NCBI GenBank assembly: GCA_902461995.1
Contig: CABQAA010000178.1
Span: forward strand, 1 to 5,117
Length of the DNA stretch: 5,117 bases
DNA from: an uncultured Oscillospiraceae bacterium
GTDB lineage: Bacteria; Bacillota; Clostridia; Oscillospirales; Acutalibacteraceae
Reading direction: 5' to 3'
The position numbers were made by a program, and so were the translations under genes. Shown here one piece after another: positions 1 to 5,117 of the stretch. The first letter of the stretch is position 1. Every line of letters begins with the position of its first letter. Below the pieces are notes generated by a model that ran no database searches, was not told the DNA's origin, and worked only from the letters and a program-made list of their open reading frames with translations.

Positions 1-1
1 C

Positions 2-256
2 TTTTGGATGAAATCGGATGTGGATTGCAAGATCAAGGTCCAAATCGCCGACAGCGGTTGGAGCGGGGACAAATTCTACGATGTGGAGATCCAGAGCGGT
101 GCGCACATGTACAACGTGGATATCTCCGACTGCGCCTATAAGGGCACCCGCGGCATCTTCATCCGGAACTGGGGCGAATATTACGAAACCGCACCGACCC
201 CCTTCTCCGGTACGGCTTATCTCGATTCCGTCATCGTTACCGATACCCCCCGGACC
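2..256 (+). repeat. Domain copy 1 (C-terminal 85 residues only)
   Basis: This stretch encodes the last 85 residues of a jelly-roll-like domain and aligns without gaps to bases 569-823. Counting by hand gives about 37 identical residues of 85. Shared blocks are FWM-SDVDC, G-H-YNVDIS, RG--FR and G-T-YLDSVI-T-TPRT. The first half of this copy lies before the window. Confidence 0.85.
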
Positions 257-994
257 TACACCGATCCCGATGCGTCGGATACCTCCGACACCTCGGATAC
301 CTCCGATGTGTCGGACACCAGTACACCCGAAGTCAACACGGACGTCCTCATCACGGACTTTGAAGAGGGCCAGCTCAGTATCAAGGAAGGCCCGTACATG
401 CATAAGGGCAAAGAGTACGACATCGCCACCTCGCCGGTTTACAGCGGATCTCAAAGCCTGAAGATGATCCTGAAATATGACGGCGACTGGACCAGGATCG
501 AATGGGTTATGGAACCCGCCTCCTACCAGGAATGGCCTCATCTCAACAGCGACAGCAAGTACCTGTCCTTCTGGATGAATTCGGATGTCGACTGCGTTCT
601 GCAGGCGGTACTTCTTGACAAGGAATATGCCAAAGATGAGAGCTCCCTCATAAATGTCAAAAAGGGAACGCATTTTTATAACGTGGATATCTCTGGGTAT
701 AAAAAGGATGCCATCCGCGGCGTTATGTTCCGGCTCGACGCAGAGGACTACGAGGAAGACGGACCGGTCTGGAAGGGAACGATATATCTCGATTCCGTGA
801 TCCTGACCGCCACCCCCCGTACGCTTCCGGGCGGGGACACGTCCAATGGAGGCGACACCTCCTCGAAGCCGAATTCGACGGTATCCAACCCGAATTCCAC
901 CTCGCCCTCCACGGGCGTCGGCATCCGGCTTCTTCCCCTGGCCTTGATCGGGTTTGCGGGTGCGGCTGTTGTGATGCTGAAGAAAAAGAAATAA
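2..994 (+). CDS. Wall-anchored surface protein with repeated carbohydrate-binding-like domains (5' end missing)
   Basis: This is the C-terminal part of a cell-surface protein, probably binding glycan outside the cell. The reading frame is open from base 2, and the first visible residues (FWM) match the middle of a domain that is complete further on. The ATG at base 8 is therefore internal and the true start lies upstream. Counting from that Met, the order is: end of domain copy 1 (to about residue 83), an SDT-rich linker (88-107), domain copy 2 (113-272), a Gly/Ser/Thr/Asn linker (273-298), SPSTG (299-303), a hydrophobic segment (about 306-323) and KKKK at the end. Copy 2 opens with ITDFEEG and closes with TIYLDSVIL, a pattern seen in beta-sandwich carbohydrate-binding modules (CBM11/CIA30-like folds). 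No catalytic motif is visible, but an enzyme domain could lie upstream. The exact family is unrecognised; surface anchoring is fairly certain, glycan binding is inferred. Confidence 0.8.
   Translation, partial: FWMKSDVDCKIKVQIADSGWSGDKFYDVEIQSGAHMYNVDISDCAYKGTRGIFIRNWGEYYETAPTPFSGTAYLDSVIVTDTPRTYTDPDASDTSDTSDTSDVSDTSTPEVNTDVLITDFEEGQLSIKEGPYMHKGKEYDIATSPVYSGSQSLKMILKYDGDWTRIEWVMEPASYQEWPHLNSDSKYLSFWMNSDVDCVLQAVLLDKEYAKDESSLINVKKGTHFYNVDISGYKKDAIRGVMFRLDAEDYEEDGPVWKGTIYLDSVILTATPRTLPGGDTSNGGDTSSKPNSTVSNPNSTSPSTGVGIRLLPLALIGFAGAAVVMLKKKK
275..319 (+). repeat. 18-bp tandem repeat encoding the SDT linker
   Basis: Two near-identical 18-bp units (275-292 and 293-310), each beginning TCGGATACCTCCGA, are followed by a partial unit (311-319). 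They encode SDT-SDT-SDT-SDV-SDT. The unit is twice the 9-bp codon period, with alternating Ser codons (TCG/TCC) and Asp codons (GAT/GAC). The product is an acidic, hydroxyl-rich, probably flexible linker between domain copies, and its length is likely to vary between strains through slippage. Confidence 0.8.
344..823 (+). repeat. Domain copy 2 (complete, about 160 residues)
   Basis: This is the complete copy of the repeated domain. It starts with VLITDFEEG, has the PVYSGSQSLKM strand typical of carbohydrate-binding beta-sandwiches, passes through FWMNSDVDC, and ends with TIYLDSVILTATPRT. Its last 85 residues match copy 1 with no gap. The half unique to this copy holds several exposed aromatics (W161, W166, Y173 and W176 counted from the Met at base 8) that could contact sugar rings; that role is a guess. 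Confidence 0.75.
902..994 (+). other. C-terminal cell-wall sorting signal (SPSTG, hydrophobic segment, KKKK)
   Basis: SPSTG is followed by VG, an approximately 18-residue hydrophobic stretch (LLPLALIGFAGAAVVML) and four lysines before the stop. This is the tripartite layout of a sortase substrate. The pentapeptide is not the standard LPxTG. S/P-PxTG motifs are known for class B sortase substrates in Clostridioides difficile, so a non-housekeeping sortase is plausible. Without a sortase the segment could still work as a C-terminal membrane anchor. Confidence 0.8.
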
Positions 995-1044
995 GAGTGG
1001 TTTCCGATTTTTAATCGCCGGAGCGACGCCGGCTCGTTTATACC

Positions 1045-1087
1045 AGGCAGGCGGCACCAGGATGTTAAATGGTGCCGCCTGCTTTTT
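1045..1087 (+). terminator. Rho-independent terminator after the surface-protein gene
   Basis: The arm 1047-1059 (GCAGGCGGCACCA read from 1047 as G-CAGGCGGCACCA) pairs perfectly over 13 bp with 1070-1082. The stem extends by a G-U pair and an A-U pair at its base. The loop is 10 nt (1060-1069). TTTTT follows at 1083-1087, then GTTT. There is no T-run on the other strand, so it acts on + strand transcripts only. It lies about 50 nt after the stop codon and separates the surface-protein unit from the downstream operon. Confidence 0.93.
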
Positions 1088-1119
1088 GTTTCCATATGTT
1101 GGATTTCTTTGCGCAATAT

Positions 1120-1165
1120 AGCATGTTAAGTGATTTAAACAGCATGTATTGTGATATACCATGTT
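1120..1165 (+). promoter_or_regulatory. Candidate activator-binding direct repeats
   Basis: AGCATGTTAAGTGAT (1120-1134) and AGCATGTATTGTGAT (1141-1155) agree at 12 of 15 positions and start exactly 21 bp apart, two DNA turns. A weaker third copy of the core, ACCATGTT, lies at 1158-1165. With the transcription start predicted near 1190, the two good copies sit at about -70 to -56 and -49 to -35, so the nearer one touches the -35 position. Known AraC-family sites such as araI1/araI2 have this spacing and placement. The regulator itself is not in the window. Confidence 0.5.
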
Positions 1166-1174
1166 CTTTTGTTG

Positions 1175-1183
1175 TGTTATACT
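1175..1183 (+). promoter_or_regulatory. Extended -10 promoter element for the GH98/binding-protein operon
   Basis: TGTTATACT fits the extended -10 consensus (TG, one base, then TATACT, which differs from TATAAT at one position). At 17-bp spacing the -35 hexamer would be 1155-1160 (TATACC), which is poor. A weak -35 with an extended -10 fits a promoter that depends on an activator, in line with the repeats just upstream. The start of transcription is predicted near base 1190. Confidence 0.55.
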
Positions 1184-1310
1184 ACAAAAAAGAGGATTTT
1201 TACATTTGGCTTAAAGGCAAAACATACAATATTTTCCTTTTTTGAAGTATTGGAAAACGATATGCTTTCGCCGAAGCGTGTGCAGGTCCGGAGGAATATA
1301 GTCGAAGAAG

Positions 1311-1315
1311 AGGGG
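1311..1315 (+). promoter_or_regulatory. Ribosome binding site of the GH98-type gene
   Basis: AGGGG, within the purine run GAAGAAGAGGGGAA, lies 8 nt before the ATG at 1324. It matters because it fixes the start. Upstream in the same frame there is no ATG, GTG or TTG before the stop TGA at 1243-1245, so the protein cannot begin earlier with a usual start codon. Confidence 0.75.
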
Positions 1316-1323
1316 AACGCCAG

Positions 1324-2949
1324 ATGCAACACCGCCGAGAGATATCCAATGTGCATCCGCTATTCAATTTCAAGTGTGGTCATGATCGGGTCATACCGGA
1401 GAATTTGAAACCGTATGCGTCGATGCAGGTGGACGCCGCCCATAGCGATATGCTGGAAAAGCTGCAGGATTTCGATGCGCGGGGCATTGACATCGTCCTG
1501 CAGACAGAGTTCTGGAACAGTCATAAACGGGATTGGGTGGTGTCACCGGAAGCCCTGGATGAGCTGCTGCGTACATACCGGCATATCATTGCCGTTTCGG
1601 TTGTGGAGATGTCCTGCGAGGGACTGAGTGAAACGCAGCTGGTCCGCATTCTGGGCCTGGCCGAGGTGTGCAGCCGGCACGGGATCTATCTGATCTGGGA
1701 GGACATGGGTTATCCCGACCGGCCGCATGTGTTCGCGAAAGCGGGGGCGGATCCGCGTTTTATCGCCTTTTTGCGGGAGCATCCGGACGTGATCATCTTC
1801 CAGGATAAAGTGAACGGCTGGGGGCAGTATCATCTGACACGCAGCCTGGCGCTGGGCTATTGGCTGACCGGCCAGTCGCCGGCCTGGGGCATCAACGTGG
1901 AAGACTTCTGGTGGTATGAGCAGGGATACACCTTTTTGTATGGGGAAAGCGAAGGGCGTGCCTATCAGGATAAACTGCGGAAACGGTTCGGGGAATTTTA
2001 TCTGAATCTGTGCGTCACTCTGATGGAGTACGGCTGTCCGGAGGCGCTGATGGGACAGATCCTCGCGCCCGCCCTCCTGCAGGGGGCCTGCATCATCAGC
2101 TTTGAAGTGGAAGGGCGGATGATCGCCCACAGAGACAAGCTGACGCCCCTGTTCAAGCGGGTGCTTCTCCCACTCCACCAGATGGTTATCGAGGAGAATC
2201 TGATCTCCTCCAAAGAACAGGTGCAGGAGAAAATCCGGGCCGCGTACATACTGGACGACTGGCAGTCACCGCTGTACCGTGAGCCGTCCGAGGAACCCTT
2301 TATCGATTTGTATGCACCGCGTGAGGCGCTCGAAAAAGTGAAAAAGGACAATTCGAGCGGCAGCATCCTGCAGCGTACAGGGCGGTATTTTGTCATCCCC
2401 GTTGTTCCGGACTTTGCGCGCTGCGAGGCGGAGGCGGTTTTCGGTGAAACCCTCGACAGCCGGACGGTCCCGGCCGATAAAAAGGCCTGGTTTGACGAGC
2501 GGTATCCCGAGAATTTCGATACCGACGCCTGTGTCTTTTACGTCGGGGATCATTGGGTGATTTCGCATACGCTTGAGAACGCTTACAGTCAGCAGAGTTT
2601 CCGGGACGTACCCGTCGGCTCTTGGAAGATCGGCGGAAAACTGGAACCCCATACGTACATCGTCGGACGGCTGCATTCAGATGAGCTGAGGCTGCATTTG
2701 AACAATTTTCGATCCGATTCAGCCAAAGGCGTTTTCAACAATCCGTCTTTCAGCGGATCGAAATACCTGGATGAATATATCAAGGACGACCAATGCCGGT
2801 TTATCGGCGAGGAGCGCGTTACCCAGCTGCATGTCGCCAAGGCGGAGCTCGTCGAGATCACGGGCGGGCGTACGATGATGGAACGGCAGGGGGACGGCTT
2901 CGCCCTGAGCATTTATCACAACGGTCCGGTCGATATCCGGATACGCTGA
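1324..2949 (+). CDS. Glycoside hydrolase family 98-type protein, predicted cytoplasmic
   Basis: This 541-residue protein resembles GH98 enzymes, endo-acting glycosidases described on blood-group glycans (endo-beta-1,4-galactosidase) and, for some members, xylan. From memory of the family, matching landmarks in order are: HPLF and IPENLKPYASMQ near the N-terminus (11-35), VVEM (93-96) where the catalytic acid Glu falls, ALGYWLTG then WGINVED (176-194), SFEVEG (259-264) where a base Glu falls, AYILDD (307-312), and a C-terminal domain with TGRYFVIPVV (352-361), LNNFRSD (459-465) and the ending YHNGPVDIRI (531-540). It covers both the middle and C-terminal GH98 domains with no added binding module. 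There is no signal peptide and no earlier start, so it should act in the cytoplasm, unlike the secreted members usually studied. It is the first gene of an operon with a sugar-binding protein gene downstream. The position of the second catalytic acidic residue reads E-D (193-194). Family assignment is likely; activity and substrate are not established. Confidence 0.75.
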   Translation: MQHRREISNVHPLFNFKCGHDRVIPENLKPYASMQVDAAHSDMLEKLQDFDARGIDIVLQTEFWNSHKRDWVVSPEALDELLRTYRHIIAVSVVEMSCEGLSETQLVRILGLAEVCSRHGIYLIWEDMGYPDRPHVFAKAGADPRFIAFLREHPDVIIFQDKVNGWGQYHLTRSLALGYWLTGQSPAWGINVEDFWWYEQGYTFLYGESEGRAYQDKLRKRFGEFYLNLCVTLMEYGCPEALMGQILAPALLQGACIISFEVEGRMIAHRDKLTPLFKRVLLPLHQMVIEENLISSKEQVQEKIRAAYILDDWQSPLYREPSEEPFIDLYAPREALEKVKKDNSSGSILQRTGRYFVIPVVPDFARCEAEAVFGETLDSRTVPADKKAWFDERYPENFDTDACVFYVGDHWVISHTLENAYSQQSFRDVPVGSWKIGGKLEPHTYIVGRLHSDELRLHLNNFRSDSAKGVFNNPSFSGSKYLDEYIKDDQCRFIGEERVTQLHVAKAELVEITGGRTMMERQGDGFALSIYHNGPVDIRIR

Positions 2950-2967
2950 AAACGGAGCGGCGGATGG

Positions 2968-2974
2968 AAAGGAG
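2968..2974 (+). promoter_or_regulatory. Ribosome binding site deciding the start of the solute-binding protein
   Basis: AAAGGAG lies 7 nt before the ATG at 2982, an almost ideal site. An alternative in-frame ATG at 2964 has only GGAG (2954-2957) 6 nt ahead. It would add MERSAT before the signal peptide. The 2982 start is preferred, but 2964 is possible and changes nothing in the mature protein. Confidence 0.7.
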
Positions 2975-2981
2975 CGCGACG

Positions 2982-3074
2982 ATGAGGCGCGGTGCGGAAT
3001 GGATTAAGCGAATCCTGGGGTGTATGCTGTCGCTTACGCTGCTCATGAGCGGCGTTCCTGGTCCGGCAGCGGCG
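2982..3074 (+). other. Signal peptide, probably cut by signal peptidase I
   Basis: A basic start (MRR, then KR) is followed by a hydrophobic core (ILGCMLSLTLLMSGV) and GPAAA before EEA, giving a predicted cut after the last Ala (residue 31). The only Cys (residue 14, in ILGC) is at the front of the hydrophobic core, not its end, so lipid attachment there is unlikely. Confidence 0.8.
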
Positions 3075-5117
3075 GAAGAAGCTGTACCGTCCGGCAGCGG
3101 ACAGGCGGAAGCGGGCAGTTATGCGGCGTATTTGGAAACTTACGCCGGCAAAAACGGCGCCGATACCATCACCATCCCGGCAGCCGAAGGGTATCAGGCG
3201 GACGGCGATGTGCGCGTGGAAACCGATTTTCAGGGGCAGAAGGGCCAAAGTCTTTACACGCCGGAGGATTCCAGCGTTACCTGGTCCTTTGACGTGGAGA
3301 CGGAAGGGCTGTATACCCTGCGTCTGCGCTATTATCCCGTGGAAGGCAAGGGCGTCGATATCGAACGCACGGTTCTCATCAACGGGGCGATTCCATATGA
3401 AGAAGCGGAGAACCTGCTCTTCCCCCGGATATGGTCCAACGCCCTCGATCATGTGGAAAGCGATGTGTACGGCAACGATATCCGCCCCTCCCAGAAAGAG
3501 AACCCCATCTGGCAGGAAAAGCGGGCCACCGATAATAAAGGGTATTATGAAGAGGCATTGGTTTTCTATCTCCAGGCGGGAAGCAACACGGTGACTCTGC
3601 GTGCGGACAACGAACCGATGCTACTGCACGCGATCACCTTTGAAGCGCCCAAGCCCCTGAGTTCCTACAAGGACGCGGCAGAGGCGTATAAAGACCAGGC
3701 CTATGCCGAGACAAGCGGGCAGAGAATCGTTCTGCAGGGGGAGGACGCGGATTACAAATCCTCCGCCGTCTTGTATCCGATCACGGACCGTACCTCTCCG
3801 GCCACCGAACCTTATGAGGCATCCGTCGTCAAACTCAACAGCATCGGCGGAACGCGGTGGTCGAGCAACGGACAGTTTTTGATCTGGAAATTCGATGTTC
3901 CTCAGACGGGGCTGTATCAAATCGCCGTCAAGGCCCGGCAGAATACCGCGACAGGTGTCGCCTCCTACCGGCGGATCTATATCGACGATGAGGTGCCGTT
4001 TGCCGAGCTCGATGCGGTGTCCTTCCGCTACGACACCGCCTGGCAGAATACGGTTTTGGGAGGCGATGAGCCGTTCCTGTTTTATCTGGAAGAAGGCCCT
4101 CACGAGATCAAGATGGAAGTGGTGCTCAGCCGGATGGGCGAAGTGCTGCAGGAGGTCGACGACATCCTGACCGAGCTCAACCGGATTTACCGTGATATCC
4201 TGGTTATAACGGGGTCTACCCCGGACCAGCACCGGGATTATCGCCTGGAAAGCCTCATCCCCGGAACAATCGAGAACATCGCGCGGCAATATGACCGGCT
4301 GACCGATGTGATCCGGACGATGCAGGATATCACGGGTCAGCAGGGCGGCGACAGCATCGGCATTCTCAAGACGGCTGCCGGCCTATTGAAAACGATGGCG
4401 GAAAAGCCGACGAAAATCGCCAAAAAGTTCAGCTACTTTAAAACCAATATCGGTTCGCTCGGAACCTGGCTGTCTACCTATCGGCAGCAGCCGCTGGAAG
4501 TCGATATGATCACGGTGTATTCGGCCGATCAGGAGCTGAAAAAACCAGACGCCGGTTTTTTCGATATGCTGGTGTTCCATATCCGAAACTTTATCGATTC
4601 CTTTGTCAAGGATTACGACGCCATCGGCAACCGGACGATGGACTCTGAAAACGGCATCACCGTTTGGATTTCCTCCGGACGGGATCAGACCCAGACGCTC
4701 AAATCCATCATCAACGACTCTTTTGTGCCGGAATACGGGATCCCCGTGGACTTGAAGCTGGTCACACAGGGCACTCTTCTCTCGGCGACGATCGCGGGCA
4801 TCGGTCCGGATGTGGCGCTCGGCGTTCCTATGACCGATCCGGTCAATTTTGCCCTGCGCGGAGCGCTTCTGGATATCAGCCGCTATGACGATTTTGAAAC
4901 GGTACGCAGCTGGTTCAATCCGGAGCTATTCGTGCCGTACAGCCTCGAGGGACGCATCTACGCGCTGCCTGAAACGCAGAGCTTCCCCATGCTGTTCTAC
5001 CGGGAGGATATCCTGGCCGAACTGGGGCTGGAAGTTCCCGAAACCTGGACCGATATCATCGCCATGATCACGGTTCTGTATAAGAAGAACATGCAGTTCG
5101 GCTTGTCGAACGCCATC
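2982..5117 (+). CDS. Secreted ABC-transporter solute-binding protein with N-terminal jelly-roll domains (3' end missing)
   Basis: This is the extracytoplasmic binding component of a sugar-type ABC importer; 712 residues are visible and the frame is still open at the window end. From the ATG at 2982 the order is: signal peptide (1-31), jelly-roll domain 1 (about 46-226), jelly-roll domain 2 (about 249-383), a helical segment with heptad-like leucines and isoleucines (about 384-503), a return to beta-like sequence (504-516), and a family 1 solute-binding domain from about 557. Binding-protein landmarks are ITVWISSG, GIGPDVALG, ALLDISRYDDF, EGRIYALPETQSFPMLFYREDIL and VPETWTDI. The start is 32 nt after the GH98-type gene, so the two are probably cotranscribed, and permease genes are expected downstream. 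There is no lipobox at the signal peptide end, which is unusual for a Gram-positive binding protein. Solute-binding identity is firm; a glycan role of the N-terminal domains is inferred. Confidence 0.88.
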   Translation, partial: MRRGAEWIKRILGCMLSLTLLMSGVPGPAAAEEAVPSGSGQAEAGSYAAYLETYAGKNGADTITIPAAEGYQADGDVRVETDFQGQKGQSLYTPEDSSVTWSFDVETEGLYTLRLRYYPVEGKGVDIERTVLINGAIPYEEAENLLFPRIWSNALDHVESDVYGNDIRPSQKENPIWQEKRATDNKGYYEEALVFYLQAGSNTVTLRADNEPMLLHAITFEAPKPLSSYKDAAEAYKDQAYAETSGQRIVLQGEDADYKSSAVLYPITDRTSPATEPYEASVVKLNSIGGTRWSSNGQFLIWKFDVPQTGLYQIAVKARQNTATGVASYRRIYIDDEVPFAELDAVSFRYDTAWQNTVLGGDEPFLFYLEEGPHEIKMEVVLSRMGEVLQEVDDILTELNRIYRDILVITGSTPDQHRDYRLESLIPGTIENIARQYDRLTDVIRTMQDITGQQGGDSIGILKTAAGLLKTMAEKPTKIAKKFSYFKTNIGSLGTWLSTYRQQPLEVDMITVYSADQELKKPDAGFFDMLVFHIRNFIDSFVKDYDAIGNRTMDSENGITVWISSGRDQTQTLKSIINDSFVPEYGIPVDLKLVTQGTLLSATIAGIGPDVALGVPMTDPVNFALRGALLDISRYDDFETVRSWFNPELFVPYSLEGRIYALPETQSFPMLFYREDILAELGLEVPETWTDIIAMITVLYKKNMQFGLSNAI
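3117..3659 (+). repeat. Jelly-roll domain 1 of the solute-binding protein
   Basis: This region encodes about 180 residues of beta-rich sequence. Its key strands are WSFDVETEGLYTLRLRY, then R-VLING-IPYEEA, then ALVFYLQAGSNTVTL, ending in EPMLLHAITFEAP. It shares the order W-FDV---GLY, then I-I-----P--E, then -FYL--G, with the next domain (3726-4130), which points to an internal duplication. The fold resembles galactose-binding-like carbohydrate modules. Confidence 0.6.
3726..4130 (+). repeat. Jelly-roll domain 2 of the solute-binding protein, CBM35-like
   Basis: The sequence runs RIVLQGEDADYKSS, then FLIWKFDVPQTGLYQIAVKA, then YRRIYIDDEVPFAELD, then FLFYLEEGPHEIKMEVVL. The opening GEDA and the GLY--AVKA strand recall CBM35-type modules. 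The last strand expected from comparison with domain 1 is not directly next; a good candidate (PLEVDMITVYS) comes about 120 residues later at 4488-4520. Confidence 0.6.
4131..4490 (+). other. Helical insert within the solute-binding protein
   Basis: About 120 residues have no beta character and are rich in Leu, Ile, Asp, Glu, Lys and Arg, for example MGEVLQEVDDILTELNRIY, with hydrophobic residues about every three to four positions. This suggests amphipathic helices or a short coiled coil. It sits between the second-to-last strand and the candidate last strand of domain 2, as if inserted there. Function is unknown; it may be a spacer or stalk. Confidence 0.5.

Larger units (their letters stand above)
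995..1323. other. Intergenic region: terminator, operator repeats, promoter and leader
   Basis: No gene is supported in these 329 bases. The first part ends the upstream gene (terminator at 1045-1087). From about 1090 to 1265 the sequence becomes strongly AT-rich and holds three copies of an AGCATGT-like word, then an extended -10 element. The part from about 1190 to 1323 would be a 5' leader of roughly 134 nt. I saw no recognisable riboswitch or tRNA in it. Short open frames here have no start and ribosome-binding-site pair worth calling. Confidence 0.75.

Noticed and set aside
8..10. ATG at base 8 as the start of the surface-protein gene
   Set aside because: The frame is open to the window edge, and the two residues before it (FW) are part of a block repeated at 569-577, so the domain is cut by the window and the start is upstream.
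748..1116. Open frame on the - strand crossing the terminator
   Set aside because: It overlaps the sorting-signal end of the surface protein and runs through the terminator hairpin. Its translation looks like reverse-strand noise.
1185..1244. AT-rich inverted repeat (CAAAAAAG with CTTTTTTG)
   Set aside because: The left arm straddles the predicted transcription start, the loop is long, and the pairing is nearly all A-T with a bulge, so it could be chance in AT-rich DNA.
1251..1266. Possible catabolite (cre) site around the central CG at 1258-1259
   Set aside because: Several conserved positions of the cre consensus fail, including the T of the left half and the CA of the right half, so it is not called as a CcpA site.
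1151..1408. Small + strand frame starting with GTG in the promoter region
   Set aside because: It begins upstream of the predicted transcription start, has no ribosome binding site, and overlaps the GH98-type gene by 85 bases in another frame.
1543..2178. Long open frame on the - strand (211 codons)
   Set aside because: It lies opposite the GH98-type gene, where the + strand product matches family landmarks, and its translation has no recognisable domain.
3021..3023. Cys in ILGC as a lipobox for the binding protein
   Set aside because: It lies only 14 residues from the start, at the front of the hydrophobic core rather than its end, so it does not fit lipoprotein signal peptides.
3621..4289. 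Long open frame on the - strand (222 codons)
   Set aside because: It lies wholly opposite the binding-protein gene, whose product has a clear signal peptide, domains and family motifs. The reverse translation resembles no known protein and is a by-product of GC-rich codons.
1..5117. CRISPR array, tRNA, rRNA, insertion sequence or phage genes
   Set aside because: No regularly spaced repeats with unique spacers, no tRNA-like cloverleaf, and no transposase or integrase motifs were seen.

Overview
The window looks like part of a carbohydrate-use locus from a Gram-positive anaerobe of the Bacillota, probably class Clostridia. This assignment is an inference. It rests on a C-terminal SPxTG-type sorting signal with a lysine tail, AGGAG-type ribosome binding sites, an extracytoplasmic solute-binding protein without a lipobox, and a glycosidase family typical of gut and mucosal bacteria. 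The coding regions are moderately GC-rich, while the single long intergenic stretch is strongly AT-rich. All three genes are on the + strand.

Bases 2-994 are the 3' part of a gene for a wall-anchored surface protein. It carries at least two copies of a jelly-roll, carbohydrate-binding-like domain joined by a Ser/Thr/Asp linker, followed by a sorting signal. A strong rho-independent terminator (1045-1087) closes this unit. Bases 995-1323 contain no gene. They hold the terminator, a set of AGCATGT direct repeats spaced 21 bp apart in the geometry of an AraC-type activator site, an extended -10 promoter, and a roughly 134-nt leader.

Bases 1324-2949 encode a 541-residue protein that I assign to the glycoside hydrolase family 98 type (catalytic plus C-terminal domain). 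An in-frame stop and the absence of any upstream start codon show that it has no signal peptide, so it should act in the cytoplasm. After a short gap, the second operon gene (2982 to beyond the window end) encodes a large secreted solute-binding protein of the sugar ABC-transporter type. Before its solute-binding domain it carries two tandem jelly-roll domains, and the second of these seems to be interrupted by a helical segment of about 120 residues.

Inferred model: the anchored protein and the extended solute-binding protein hold a glycan at the cell surface, an ABC transporter (permeases expected downstream, not visible) imports oligosaccharides, and the cytoplasmic GH98-type enzyme cuts them inside. 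The substrate cannot be read from the sequence. The least ordinary points are the intracellular GH98-type enzyme next to an importer component, the altered residue at one catalytic position, the domain insertion in the binding protein, and the araI-like operator geometry.
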